DNA of 64,000 bases from positions 23,490,976-23,554,975 of the forward strand of contig CM022672.1 in the NCBI GenBank assembly GCA_012295275.1, given 5' to 3'. The position numbers were made by a program, and so were the translations under genes. This document shows, piece by piece, positions 13,279 through 26,840 of the stretch; position 1 is the first letter of the stretch; each line of letters opens with the position of its first letter. The notes beneath the pieces were generated by a model, which was given only the letters and a program-made list of their open reading frames with translations, did not search any database and was not told the DNA's origin. The DNA is from Chrysomallon squamiferum. Lineage: Eukaryota > Mollusca > Gastropoda > Neomphalida > Peltospiridae.

Positions 13279-14580
13279 GGCCTTGTCCATATCCCCAAGA
13301 TTTCCCTTTCGCCGTAAAACTTTAAAGTTTATAATTATTTCCATGCGACAACGTCATATGTGATCAAGGCAACGCGTCTCAGGGGCGTAACGCGTCAGGG
13401 GAAAGGCCAGAGAACCGTGCAGAATTTATGCAAACACAGTTAAACGGTAATTATAAGAAAAACGGCTAAGTGTGATTACCATTTCTGCAGTCAAACATGA
13501 CAATACTGGGCAGTGCTTTTCATCACCACGTGCAAGAATTTCCATAATCAGATAACGTGTCGGAGAGTACGAATTTAAATTTCAGAAATGATACGAGAAT
13601 ACAGCCATTTGGCTCGTTTCTGTTAGAACACCGGCCAATATGTGTCTGACTTTACTTGCAAATTTAAGAATTAAAACTAAATTGCGTTCATCATTAGTTT
13701 GTGCTCAAGGTGATATTTTCAAGGAACAAGCATCATTTACTCTTCAATCCCCTCTCTGTTTTGTGTGCTCAAGGTGATTTTTTTTTTTTTTTGTAGATTA
13801 TCAACATTATCATCATCATCATCATCATCATCAATATCACAATTAAAGTCATATAATTTTGAAATTTATATTCATCACAATTATGGCACTGTCCTTCACT
13901 ACAGTTATTCATTCCTGTTATGAAATTCAAGGGTTTCAGAAATAATTCTTGTTTTATATGGCGTATAAATCTTTCATGAATGTTCTTCTTTATTTAGTTA
14001 TTTGAGGTACTTCGTTATACTGTTTTGATGTATTTCTTTATTATCTTCGTTAATTTTTCATACTTCATGTTTACTTGTTTATTATTCATTTTTTTAAATG
14101 ATTTTTCAAATCACTTTTCATGAGTTATAATATAATGTGAAATCTTTGTGACATTGGTCAAGATACAGTCAAATGAAGATCTTTCTCTATTTTCAGTTTC
14201 TTACGGCTAATTTTCTTGCTAAAATCATCTGTCTGTCACAGAAGTAGAATGAAACAGATAACAATTAATTATATTTAACATCAGAGAAGCAGCAAATATA
14301 AATCTATAGCAATCCCTCAGCGACGGAAATAAATACAGCTTGTTGTCATAGCTATACTCGACATACGACATTAACAGAAAGAAACCACATTGTCTTAAAA
14401 AGTGATAACAGATCTAGTAACGACACCAAGTCCAACAATGATAATTGCTCGCAAACAAAACCGATACAAGAAACGTTTAGCAGTCAGAAACATGGCAAAC
14501 GTCAAAGAGAAAAAGGCTCACATTTTGTGACGAAGTAATTAGAGAAAATCAATCAGGAATTCAGATAGATTCCTCAAATT
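10757..14580. other. Gene-free, purine-rich and trinucleotide-repeat stretch
   Basis: A strongly purine-rich plus strand (GAAA/AAAG rich) runs from about 10820 to 11220. (TTA)n lies at about 12419-12475, followed by degenerate TTG/GTT repeats to about 12570. (ATC)n lies at about 12797-12828 and (AATA)n/(AAT)n at about 13213-13277. Sequence at about 13340-13600 is less AT-rich and non-repetitive. No gene is recognised. Confidence 0.6.
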
Positions 14581-14905
14581 GAAATATGGCTGCTCATTGA
14601 CAATACAGACGTTTGTTTGCGCGAGTCTTCATTAATCTCGACCCACAGGTGCGCAGAAGTCGTGACTGATGTTACAATTGTCCTCGCGCTCTTTACCGGA
14701 TGCAGTCTGCTTCCTGCAAACAACCGCCAAGATGCTTGGAGAATGCCAATGCTCTTTTAACGCAAGCGCTGTTGTTCTGGGCGCCATTTTATTCCGCTCT
14801 TGCTGATTAACAAATTAAAAGGCAAACCATCATAATTGGTAGGTAAGCCTGTCGTCGTTTGCGACCAAGATGGCTGCCTCTAGGGAATTTTCGTTAAAGA
14901 GGCCG
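14580..14905. promoter_or_regulatory. GC-richer island with three YY1-like motifs
   Basis: This stretch is visibly richer in G, C and CpG than its surroundings and has no repeats or long frame. It contains AAGATGGCTGCC (14867-14878), GGCGCCATTTT in the opposite orientation (14780-14790) and AAATATGGCTGC (14582-14593); all resemble the YY1 site AANATGGCGGC. Such clusters occur in TATA-less promoters and enhancers. I infer a regulatory element; which gene it serves is unknown. Confidence 0.35.
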
Positions 14906-15215
14906 ATTTTAATCAGAGAACGTATATTATGACGATGACCTCTGTCAAAACGAGTGGGCAAAAGCGGAACGTCGTCATGTGGCAACGATGTAACACAAAG
15001 AAGAAGAAAAAAAAACTCAAAGAAGAATGGATCGTGACGTTGATGTAGTGATTTATAACGGGAACTGGGTTTAACCTTAAAAACAAGTCAAATAACTTAT
15101 CCCAGTTCTTACACAATTTTGAAAAAATAAAATAGAATAAAAATAAAAAGAAGAAATTTCATAAATATAAATTTGGTATGAATGTCGTATTCGTTTTATT
15201 TATTTCTTCTTTTGG

Positions 15216-15221
<6 letters not shown>

Positions 15222-15278
<57 letters not shown>
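15222..15278. repeat. (TC)n microsatellite
   Basis: An almost pure CT/TC run of nearly 60 bp, followed by degenerate TAG/GTA repeats to about 15475. Confidence 0.95.
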
Positions 15279-15279
<1 letters not shown>

Positions 15280-15886
15280 GTCTCTCTTCAGCACACACAT
15301 AGAGAGTCAGAAAGAGAGATAGTTTTCCTTTATTGTTTTTGTTATATTAGTAATCGTGGTGGTTGTTATTGCTGTAGTATTAGTAATAGTAGTAGTAGTG
15401 TTATACTGGTAGAAATAGAAGTAATAGTAGCAGTAGTAGCAGTATTAGTCTTATTAGTAGTAGTAGTAGCAGTAAATTACAAAGTTCTTAGGAATCATTT
15501 TTTAAGCAAGTAAATTGTAGGCATCTTATTACTGTTTAATTATAAACAATGTGCATGCTAGGAAAATGTGTCGAGAACAATATTTTCTTTTTTAATGATT
15601 TTGAAAGTTATGAAGTACCGTTGTAGTTATTGGTACCGTTTGACTGACTATATCTCAGGAGTATTTAAAGCTGTTTTTCTGCAAAACTTTCTGATCATAC
15701 GAAATTCCATTAAATACTTGTATTTTAACCTTTGAAAAGTCGATAAATCTTTGGCTTTTTCTACTGGCAGTAGTACCACTGGAGGCAAGTTTATCCAGCG
15801 TTGTTACGAAACGGTTTGCAACGTTATCGACTGAATTTTGATAATACGAACGTCAAGGGCAGGCACACATTCCAAACTCTTGAAAG

Positions 15887-16270
15887 TTGTCAGTCGATAA
15901 AAACCCACTGAATCTGTCTATTGACAAGAGTCGCACTCAAAGCAAAATTTGTCCAGAGCTCCTGGAAAAGTATATCATCTGTTGTCATCCGGGTTATTAC
16001 GATTTGATTAGACTGACAGTCGTTGGCACAAGCGAAATAAGAAGCGCCTGCGAAAGACGTATACATTGGGAATCCATATTGAAATATGTCAGTGGAAAGA
16101 CATGCATTCACTGGCATTACACAGTTTCATTTCCGATCACTGACAACGATGTCCTCGTTTTTTTGACAACATACCAGGATGAGTTAAATGTGTGGGAAGA
16201 GATAAACACATTGACGTATCCTGCTCTTGAAAAACGATTAAACTTTGACAAAACAGTTTATAGGATTTAA
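15887..16270 (+). CDS. Orphan ORF or exon of about 127 codons, unknown product
   Basis: This frame opens after a TGA at 15881, has no internal stop, and ends TAA at 16270. It has no in-frame ATG near its beginning, so if coding it would be an internal or last exon or a decayed copy. Residue use is balanced and unlike the low-complexity frames nearby. Visible pieces include ICPELLEKYIICCHPGYYDL, a CXHWH-like stretch and a final LEKRLNFDKTVYRI. Base composition is less AT-rich than the flanks. A 15-nt A run starts about 33 nt after the stop (16303-16318), which could be the tail of a retrocopy, although A runs are common here. I recognise no domain. Confidence 0.35.
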   Translation: MSVDKNPLNLSIDKSRTQSKICPELLEKYIICCHPGYYDLIRLTVVGTSEIRSACERRIHWESILKYVSGKTCIHWHYTVSFPITDNDVLVFLTTYQDELNVWEEINTLTYPALEKRLNFDKTVYRI

Positions 16271-16699
16271 AACTGAAATTAATTTTATTACTTTACAAAA
16301 CATAAAAAAAAAAAAAAATGTACAAAAACAAATTATAAAGGAATACTGTTTTTGCTTAAATATATATATATTTTCAAAAACACACAAACACATATATAAT
16401 ACAAACATGCATACAAACATGCATGCATACATACATTCATATATACATAGTATACATTATATTAGACGTTGTTATATTGATAAATTGTCGTATGTATTTC
16501 ACACTGAAAGGTAAGCAAAACATTTTAAATCTATCCTCAGATTCATTCCAGACTTAAACACTGTGTCGTCTTTTAATATTAATCCTGAGTAAGTGGTTAA
16601 GAAACACTCATATTCGCACAAGTATTTTGCATGTACTCTTGTAAATAACTGTTATGCACAACTTATACAAGGACAAGCTTAAACGAAATAAACAATAAT

Positions 16700-17110
16700 A
16701 AAGATGTAAAATAAAATTACTGAAATCTCCGCCATTAGTGACTGTTCCAATTAAGCTTCATTGCTTTCAAGCGGGAACCCTCCAAACCAAACATCTTGCC
16801 AAAGAAGCCAAGAAAACGCCATAACAGTGTCTCTACTTGACCATCAAAGAATACACGGTCAATTAACAGACATGCTCAACTATTAAAGTGGATTTCTCGA
16901 GAGCCCGCTACATGTTTGCCATCTCCATAACACGAATTTAAATACGTTGTTGAGCCGTGTATGGGCAGCACAGGGTGCAAGACAGGCTACCTGCAGGGTT
17001 TAACCAGCCAAAGTCGACTTTCTGTTTACAAGTGCTTATAATTCTGGTGCGTCTGACTGCAAGAGACGTTTAGCTGAAAAAATCACAGAAAGATCCGTTT
17101 AAGAATAATA
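16700..17110. other. Non-repetitive, base-balanced non-coding segment
   Basis: About 400 bp without microsatellites, less AT-rich than the flanks, with stop codons in all frames. It looks like constrained non-coding DNA (enhancer-like), but only by composition. Confidence 0.25.
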
Positions 17111-18154
17111 GCAGTACGTCATTTCGATCTCTTCAAGATGTTGAAGAAGATAAAAATAAAACAAAAACAAAACTGTAACTGACGTATTGTGTCTGACGTG
17201 TAGTTATTGTGTTGGTGAATCGTAATAGTAGTTGTATTATTATTTAGTTATTTTATTTTATTTTATTTTATTTTATTTTATTTTATTTTATTTATTGTTT
17301 TACAGTGTTGAGTAAGATGAAAAATAAAATATTAATGATATGTTAGGTAATGTGGTGGTAGCTACGGTTATTATAGTATTGATGATAGTAGTAACAGTAG
17401 CAGTAGTAACAGCAGCAGCAGCAGTAATAGTACCGTAGTAGTATAGTAGTAATAGTAGTAGTAGTATAGTTGTTTTTTCAGTTTTCTCTTATGTATAAGC
17501 TAAAAGGAGAGTGTTTTGTGTTTTAAAATTTAAGTCAGGTTTTCGAGAAAAATCTTTTTCTTTTCTTTTGTGTTAGTTTGAATGTCTGATAAATTGTATC
17601 TTCCGTAGTTTAATACATTATTTTGTATGTTCATTTCTTTGCCTGTTTCACTGTTCGTTTGTTTATATACATGCATACAAACATAAATATATATATATAT
17701 TATATATATATATACTTTTTTTATTATTTTTTTTTATTTGTTATATTTAATTTTCATAATCCTTATTATTTGTAGTTATTATTGTTATTCTATCATGTCA
17801 ACGTTTCATCTGCATTTGTGACAGCTGTTAGTGCAGCTGTTAGTTGTAAAAAATGCCACATCATTAGTTGTGTTACAAGCATATCTACCAGAATGCCCAC
17901 GCAACTTCGTTCATCGTGGATTTCATCCTACGTCTATTATCACCTTCAAGAAAACATTTTTACTGAACTCATTTAAATCCAACGCTTGCAAGGGATAATA
18001 TTAACTACTGGTTGTAATCGCAACATGTGTTTCGCACGTTCTGATCGATAGAAATAGGATAGTGTCTTTCATTTAAGAAATCTTCGAAAAGGACCCCAAA
18101 AAAAAAATTAAAAATTAAAAATTAAAAAAAAAAAGGAAGAAAGAAAGAATTAAC

Positions 18155-18195
<41 letters not shown>

Positions 18196-18933
18196 GAAGA
18201 AGAAGAAGAAGAAAGAAGTCCAATTGGTCTATAAGAAAATGAGGGAACAGGGTCTGTGTTTGTGTGTGTGTTATGGGTGGATGGGTGTGTGTTATGGGTG
18301 GATGGGTGTGTGTTGTGGGTGGATGGGTGTGTGTGGATTCAAGGAAAGATTTTTATGAAAAACATTTTTAGATACCTAATATATATATTTTGAATTAAAT
18401 AATGAATATGACTCTGCGTCTAGATGACCTTTGCTTTCAAGTATGCATGTGTTAGAAGCACTTACGATGTGTACATTTAGTCGAACATTACCACACATGA
18501 AATGTTCCAAAATACACGCACACATTTGTGTTCGATATGAAGTGAACATGTGACTGCTTATTTCAAATAGTTGCGTCTTCAGTCAATTGCATTTGCTTTA
18601 ACAAAATTCACAGAGTGAAAAACAAACAATTTTACAATCAATCTTACTTAAATTAGACATAATTGCTTCCTGTATTTAGCTCTCTAAGTAAACATGAAGA
18701 CTTACTGCAGTTTCCAGACAATAGAAATGACAAATATTAAAGGTAAGAAAAACATCTAAATTTGTTCATCGACTGTGAAAATATTTGGTCACGAAGCCTT
18801 TTCAGAACCAATTAAGTCACATAATTGTTTTAAGAACGCAGCTGAGTTTGGAAGGGCTTTGTTGTTTTCAAGTGAAAATACCAACAAATAACCTAGATAG
18901 CCAGCCAACAGATGGTGTGCGTTGACCTCCGGG

Positions 18934-19340
18934 GAAAAAATCTTCGTTTTAAAATTTCTTATTATTTACAATTAAATGCGTATAGTGGTGTTTTAGTCAA
19001 ACTAGATTACATCTACAATCAAAAAAAAAAAAAATTAAAACATATTCTAAATTTTCACAATTTTCAAAATTTAGATAAGCAACCAGAAAAAATCGTCATT
19101 TTCAAATTTCTTATTATTTACAATTAAATGCGTGTAGTGGTGTTTTAGGCAAACTAGATTACATCTACAATCAAAAAATAAAATAAAATAAAATAAAATT
19201 TTTAAAAATCTTAACATTTTTAAAATTTATGATAACCAACTAATGGTGCATTAACCAGGAAAAAATCATCATTTTCAAATTTCTTCTTATTTACAATCAT
19301 GCGGGTGTAATCATGTTCTAGGCAAACAACTAGATTGCGT
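18934..19340. repeat. Tandem repeat, period about 165 bp, about 2.5 copies
   Basis: Copies share AAATTTCTTATTATTTACAA, then AAATGCG, then GGTGTTTTAG, then AAACTAGATTACATCTACAA. They start near 18934, 19096 and 19266; the third is truncated and more diverged. An A-rich expansion interrupts copies 1 and 2. Confidence 0.85.
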
Positions 19341-19949
19341 TTATAATATGTTTGAAATAAGTTTGGAAGACGCGTTTTCATAAATAATCTTTAGTGTTCT
19401 CTGTCAGTTTCACATCTGCAACCACCTTAGAGGCTAACGTTAGAAGATGAAAAACTATATTAACTATCCAGACCGGTAATGTCCTTGTATCACAATTTAT
19501 TCATTAAACTGTGATTGTCGTTAACATTTCATATTATTTCACGTTCTTTTGTATTTAATGGCGAAATGTTTGTTTGCTGAGATGTCTGCTGGCCTCTTTA
19601 CTTCTCTGGTATCTTGTTTCTTGCTTTCTTGTTTCTATTTTTCTTTTTTGTTTCTTTATTTCGGTCGGTTTTTATTAATGTTGTTTCTATTTTCTTTTCT
19701 TTTCTTTTTTTTTAAAGTAGAAGAAGAAGAAGAAAAGAAGAAGGAAAAAAGAAAAAAGCATCTAAAATATAATAATTGATGACAATTACTTTGAAAAGGT
19801 AAAATAAAAGAGAAAAAACATAAACAAAAGTAATAATTATATCTTTATACATAATTTTTTGTTTTATATAATAATGTCATAGATTGATAGATAGACAGAT
19901 ATATGGAAAGCTATATAGATAGATTAGATAGATAGATAGATTAGATAGG

Positions 19950-19981
<32 letters not shown>

Positions 19982-21533
19982 TAGATAAATAGACAGACAG
20001 ATAGATATAGATAAATATTTCTTTGGTTACAATAACATCAAATTCCTTGTATGGCATTTACAGCATTATTTTGCTTCAGGCACTAAATATTTGTTTTCAT
20101 AGCTAGTACCTTCAGTCTTCTGTTCGTGTACTTTAGTTCGTCCCCATTATTATAAATATTCTCTCTCGCCTTCAGTCACTGAGATAGCTGGAATCAGACC
20201 ATTGAAGGAAAAGGCTTCGAGATACTACAAAATAAATATAAATTAAATTAAAAATGAAAACACAGTAATGACAAGAGGGGAAAACAAATAGATAAAAAAA
20301 AAATAACAAACACCATAGAGCTATAGCAAAAAATAAAAAATATAAATGTATAAATAAATTTATAAAATTCCAAGAAAAACCCGAAAATGTCGAAAACACT
20401 AAACCTTATATTACCACTTCCTGCTAAAAAAAAAAAAAATATCAAAAAAAAACAACAAAAAAACATAATAATAAAAACAAAAAATTCAACTTTTAAATGT
20501 CATAAGTTTTCGCTGCATCTCATTAATTTCTTGACCATCATTTTGAGCCATTGTAATAACGAAAACTTACGACTAAGGAAGGAATGTTTAACGATACCCA
20601 GTACAATTTATTAACAACTCTTATTAGGTATCAAATATCTGCTGATGATGTGTGAGAGGAAACCTGATATAGTCATTCCATTTATCATTTTTTTTATCGA
20701 TCAGCAAAACAGTACAGTTTATATAAACCTTGCAACATACTGAAAAGTGCTTGCAATGTCCTTTGAGTAACCATTTTTCATAACACAGTTATTGATATAA
20801 CAAAAAATCAGAATGCATATTGCTGTGTTTTTATTTTAACAATATTTTACAAAATAATTTTACACAGAGAGAAAGGGAGACGATAAGAAACAGAATAAAG
20901 TACAGATAGACAGACAAACGGATGGAAGGATAGATGGATAGATGGATGGATGGATGAACAAATGGATGATGGATAGATGGATGGGATGGATAGATAGATG
21001 GATGGATGGATGGATGGATGGATGGATAGATCATATAGACAGATTCAACCGTCTTGTCAACGAAAAACCAGTCCTAAATAAAAATTCAATAACTCACGAA
21101 TAGATATGACATAAAATAAATCTATTCAAGCGAAAAGCTGAAGTTTGTCGTACGTCTTGGCTTTTGTCAGGATATGTTTATATACATGAGGGAAATCCAG
21201 CGAATCAGACCACTTCATTTTTACTTGCAATCTTCGTCAAATAATTTGATGAGACAGGTAAACGATCTCACTTTTTTTTTTTTTCTTTTTAACTATTTAG
21301 CACATCTACAAACAAGGTTTTCGTCTGAGTTCGTAGTTTCGTTTCTAATAAGTTTTATTTGGAGACAAGCAATGATGAATGTGAAAACAGAAAAGAAATA
21401 GAATTTAGAGCTATTTAATTTTTTTATGTTGCAATTGAATATTTTGCATATTTTTGACGATACAAGAATTACAGCAATTACGACCAAAGCATGCGCGTGC
21501 GTACATACATACATACATACATACATACATTAT

Positions 21534-21577
<44 letters not shown>

Positions 21578-22561
21578 CCACACACACACACAAATAAAGA
21601 TGCTATAGAAATTATTTCTTTGAAATCTTTGAAGTATAAACTGTAAAAAACAATAAAACGCGAGTGCTAATTAGATTATTAATAACAGTTTTCGTTTGGT
21701 GTATTTGAATAAAGATATTAATTGAAATTATTGCACGTTAATTTAATTTGTTAAAAGAGATGAAATATAAGCCAGTATATAAGATTCAACCATTAATTTT
21801 TTTTAATGTTTTAATCCTTCTCCTTTCCAAATCTCTGCTTTTCTTCCAGAAATGTTTGAGACTGAAAGAAAGAGAGAGAATGAGAGAACGATAGAGTTAG
21901 ACAGAGATAGAGTTAGGGAGAGAGAAGGATAGAGAGACAGACAGACAGTTAGAGAGAGAAAGAGACAAAGACAGAGATTTGGTGATTTTTTTAACGAAAA
22001 ACAAATAAATTAGCCGCTTCAGAATACGAATATATTCAAAGACAATTATTCAATTAAAGATCAAGCTTTCCTTTGGTTAAATGCATTGTTACATGAATTA
22101 TTTATAAAGCGAAGCTTTAGTAAGAACAACCAAATTAATTATTTTGATAAATTTATACTACAGAAGCGACACGCCGTACCAATGAACAGCAGCTAAATAC
22201 AGTCTTTGTTGGAGATGAAATAAGCTTCTGTGCCTAATTGAATGTACATAACCAAAATAGCAGAACACCAATCATGAAAATAATTATTTTTGGAAATGAT
22301 CAAAATTTTTGTTTTTGCTTTATGGGGGCCAGCTGTTTCGAGTTCCATTTGTGTTAATGTGTTACACGAAGTATTTTAGTATATCTTCATAATCAGTTAC
22401 ACTCAGTCAGAATTTGAAATATTTTTAATTTACTCATCGGGTTTGGTCACAAAATCGTGTAACCAAATCACCTTTTTCATGCTGTTAGGACTAGTGTTTT
22501 TGAGAGATATTGGAACTACTGGTTTAACCATTGCTAATCAGTAACCGACGTTGTGTTTAAA

Positions 22562-22721
22562 ATTTTAACATTTCTTCATAACATATTATATAAATATAAG
22601 CATACGTACATACATACATACATACATATATACATACTCACACACACTTACCTACATAGATACATACATACACACATGCATGCATACATATTATATAATC
22701 TGTTATGAAGAAATGTTAAAA
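22562..22721. repeat. Inverted repeat with ~33-bp arms around a CATA/CA microsatellite
   Basis: The left arm (about 22562-22594) begins ATTTTAACATTTCTTCATAA and the right arm (about 22688-22721) is its near-perfect reverse complement. The loop is a CATA/CACA array. It is probably a small MITE or a fold-back element; no clear target duplication was seen. Confidence 0.7.
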
Positions 22722-25021
22722 TGTTATATGTATATAATATTTAGAGAGAGAATTAGAGAATGTATATGATTGTATGTGTATTTATTTATATAACAAAAGT
22801 ATGATCATCTACAAAGTTGACTATATATTATTTCTTTTTCCAGGCGAGGAAAAAAGATGAAGCTTTTAAACAAAACCATGTCCAGTACTTTCACTTTGAA
22901 ACAGACGACACAACAAGAAATCTATCGTCTATCAAAACGTTATAAATTAAAATAGAAAAAAAAACAAAAAAAAAACATCTGCCACTGCTATGTGATGACT
23001 GTTCAAATTTAAACCAGCCCTTAAGCACAGATTTATAGAGTGGATTACAAACGGCTCCAGAGACAATGCACTCTATAATTATTGGCAGTAAAAATGTATT
23101 TTTGTAATAAAGCGATAACAATGTGAAATTTTGTACTTCTGTAAAGATTTTTTTTTTTTTTTTTTTTTAAAAAGGTTAATGGATTAGAGATTTGCCTCGA
23201 GATGTAAGAAATCTGAGAAATGATGATGTAGTCGAGGCTATGTTAGGATGGTTGCTTTAACCGTTGTCTCTCTCCCAGACTATGAGTCAGCGACCAGAAT
23301 TTTACTCACAGAAGTCTGCTTCAGAATATCAGTGTGTCTAATTAATAAATAGTTTAATACCCGGAACGGGATAGATTATGCATGATGCGGGTACAGATCA
23401 TTTATGTATTTATTTACTTACTAACTGCATTATAGTTCCATCGTTTGTTTGTATTTACAAGTATTTATTGGGGGTTTTAATATATTTTCAGGAAAAGGAG
23501 TAGCAATGATATTATTGTGTTGTTGTTGTTGTTGTTGTTGTTGGTTAGATGTCCGACGGCCAAGTAACCTGGAGCTGGTACGTGGAAAGAAAAGATATAA
23601 TAATTAAATTCAGAAAACAGTTCACGACAGACTGATAAATGAGGTGACATTGCCAGATGTACAGACTGAACATTGCTGTTTTTTTAAACTTGATCACGAC
23701 ATAATAAATCACTGGTAGATTTCGATCTGTTTAATGTAAAATTTTGAACTTATTCTGTTCATTATTTGCTTACGTTTTTGACTGGTTGTGCAGGTCACGT
23801 GATAATGAGATTGTCTTAGATTGTTTTTATATATTATTATTTGCTGTAACAATGTATTTATATACTATTTATTTAAGTGTTTTCTTCTGCTACATGTATC
23901 GTCGTCAATGTGTGCTAAATGTGATATAATAATTCATGTTATTAATTTGTTAGGTGACTGAAATTATAATAAATGTATGTGAATATATTTATAACTTTTA
24001 GTAGGGATTTGCTTCATTATTCTCAAAGGTGACTGTTACAACATGGCTGATGAGCAGTTCACCGAGACATGACATGTGTTATAATATAACATGTGTGACA
24101 ACTGGGATGTGTAATAAAGGGTAGAGTTACCGTCTTGTGAAGGCAATAGTATATTCATGGCTTTCGTCATTTCCTTATTTATTTATTTATTGTTTGTTTG
24201 TTTGTTTGTTTTTAAATTATTTATATTATTTGGGTTGTTTGTTGTTGTTTTTTAACTTTTTTCCCTTCTTATTTTTGTCTTCTTTTATGTATCTATTTTT
24301 ATTTTTAAAACAACTGATTTGTTTTATTATACTTGTTGTTTACATAGACAAACACACGTAGGATTTTTCAACTATGAATTACACATTAACCAGATACAAT
24401 TACCTGTCATTTCCTACCTGTAATTAGAAAATCATGTGTCACATGGGATATTCATTGATCTTCCAGAAAATATTCTTAAGATATCGGCAGCAGAATCGGT
24501 TGGCATGTAGATAGAATCTCCGTTACAGTATAAAAAAAAATTATTATTATTATTATAAAAAGATTTATCACGGAATACGTAATCTTCGTTTTCCTTTCTT
24601 CCTGGTAATCAGTTCTCCGTTTTGTGCAAATAGTCTGCCAATATCGTCTGAATGGTTCAAGGGACACAACTACAATTTCTTTTTAATAGACGTGCCAAAG
24701 TACTGTTACGTCCGCTTCGATTACATTTGTTCATATAAATATTTTCAGGGATGAACAAAATAATAAAGATCACAGATGGAAATGGCTTTTAGTAACAAGG
24801 ATTACGATAAAGTTTGTTAGACTTAATGTTTTAAGCCCCCTTCGTGAGAAATGTTTTGTAATGTTTGTATGTATGTGAAAGTGCGCGCCCGACTCTTTGT
24901 GTGTATATTTATTTATTTGTGGGTGTGTTTTTATGTGTCTTTATATGTAAAATATTGTCTTTTTTTTTCAGATCATTCATTAACTGATGGTGAATAATAA
25001 GAATATATGGTTTAGAAATTA

Positions 25022-25059
<38 letters not shown>

Positions 25060-25269
25060 TTATTTAAATCTTGAAAATAACCGAGTCCATTTGAATTGCC
25101 ATAAGCTTAAGAATAGCCTTGACTCCAAACTAGTATAGAAAACTGAGCAGGGCCTTCACGCGAAATTTTGCAAGGCGGTAAACGATCTCTTTGGGGCTCT
25201 GAGGCTGGCAAAGATTTTTCTCAAAATACTAAAAGAAAAACGAAGTATTTGCGGTGTGATAAGTATAGT

Positions 25270-25448
25270 GATGTTTGTGTGTGTGAATGTAAGTGTATGT
25301 CAGGCTGAGGGTAGTACAAAGTGACTGTTCTCGAGGTGGGATGGATGTTGCATGGTTGCTGTGGGGTCCTCCTTAGCTCTTGGGCCCTGGAAGAAAGTAC
25401 CTGCTGGACTCGTCTGTAATAGGCCCTGACTCTGGGAATGCAGTCCAC
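25270..25448 (-). pseudogene. Possible decayed retroelement ORF fragment
   Basis: On the minus strand the frame reads IPRVRAYYRRVQQVL near its start. This faintly recalls the YxxRVxxVLxxxLN segment of the reverse-transcriptase region of some LINE polyproteins. The rest of the frame does not continue the similarity. The segment is GC-richer than the flanks. Weak call. Confidence 0.2.
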
Positions 25449-26334
25449 CTGTGTACGTTACTGATAAGACTGATAGTCATACACTGAAAGAAAAAGAAGA
25501 AATAAGGATAAACAAAAACAAAAAGATGATAATTATAATTATGTACTTTACATCTAATTTCTTTTTAAAACAAAAACACGTAAAAAAAATTTTAAAAAAA
25601 ACACGTGAAAAATATTATTTATTCAACCACTATTCTTCGCCTTCACGGCAAAGACTGCAAACGTTCTAGTAAGACTGAGTTATCATTGCAGTTCTAAGTG
25701 TCCACGGCTCAAATTCACGATAACTTGCTAATTTGGTACCTTGCTAGATCGTAGCAAGCTTCCATAAAATATAATTCGTAAAAAATATGTTTTAAGCTTT
25801 CAATGCACCAGCAAAACATATTACTATTTTAAAATGCATATCAATTGCTTTGCTGACTCAAGTTAGTGCTTTGTCACTGAGGCCATGAAATACAGTTAAT
25901 TCAGCAATATATATATATATACATATATACATACACACACACAGACCCATCCACCCCTTCACATACATGAAAGCAAACTCCTTTTTTCTTTTGCTTGTAT
26001 TGTACTTTTTTTATTGTGATGCGCCCACAATTACCTTAATGAAAATTTTTCGTTTTGCGAGTAACTTGTTTCCCTTACCTTTTTATAGCAGAATATATAT
26101 ATATTGAAATACCATTAATCCGTTTCATCCACACAAAAACCATCCCATTATTTATTTTTTATTTATTTATTTATTTTATTTTTTTATTTTATTTTATTTT
26201 TATTTTTTTTTATTTTTTTATTTTTATTTATTTATTTTTTGTAACGTGTTTTTAAATAAGAAAAATGTATTTATAAAAACAAAATAAAAAAAAGAATGTA
26301 AAGAAATAAATTCTTTTTGTAAAGTGTATTTATC

Positions 26335-26840
26335 TTGGAGATCACACACATTATTTTGACGGCTTTGGCTGGAGTTACAGCCTTTATCGACTGCTTCAGC
26401 TTCAGTGTGGTACATGTAAAAGTACTACGCTCGTACTGCCTAGCCAAGTCGACTACATGCACACCTCGCTCGTGTTTTTCTATGAATTCAAGCTTTGATC
26501 CAATGGACATCATCCGCTTCTTCTTCTCAGCACTGTCCTTTGCACTCACTTTCTTAGGATCCATGGCCAGAAAAAGGAAATTGGACAAAATACTGCTCAA
26601 AACGCGAGCCCAACACAACAGCGATGCTTCCATGGTGAGTTAACCACGTGAAATAAACGAATGAGACGCGGGATGCTGGCCGGATGTTATGTTGTTCGTT
26701 GCGTCAACTAGCTGCGGAGTATCTGAAGCTCGCTCGTAACTCGGTTTTTGGCTCGCAACTCAAAGCAAGAGCTCCGCCAGGCGACTGCTTGTAACTCAAA
26801 AAACTTGTAAGTTGGGCACTCGAACCTCGAGGTACCACTG
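26335..26840 (-). mobile_element. Truncated Tigger/pogo DNA transposon (5' part)
   Basis: The right end (26840, followed by TA) carries the inverted-repeat end CAGTGGTACCTCGAGGTTCG on the minus strand, typical of Tigger-type elements that insert at TA. From 26564 leftward the minus strand encodes MDPKKVSAKD and then a CENP-B-type DNA-binding start (KLEFIEKHERG, VVDLARQY, AIKAVTPAK in degraded form). The frame then decays and the element is cut off on the left, next to a T-rich run. There is no catalytic DDE domain, so it is inactive. Confidence 0.8.

Larger units (their letters stand above)
17110..25220. other. Gene-free stretch with simple and tandem repeats
   Basis: Contents: (TTTTA)n at about 17244-17292; (AAT)n at about 18153-18196; three ~30-bp GTGTGTTRTGGGTGGATGG units at about 18255-18335; (GATA)n at about 19880-20010; (GGAT)n at about 20915-21030; CATA and CA arrays at about 21500-21592; a GAGA-rich tract at about 21860-21980; (TTG)n at about 23517-23543; (TA)n at about 25023-25055. 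No gene is recognised. Confidence 0.6.
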
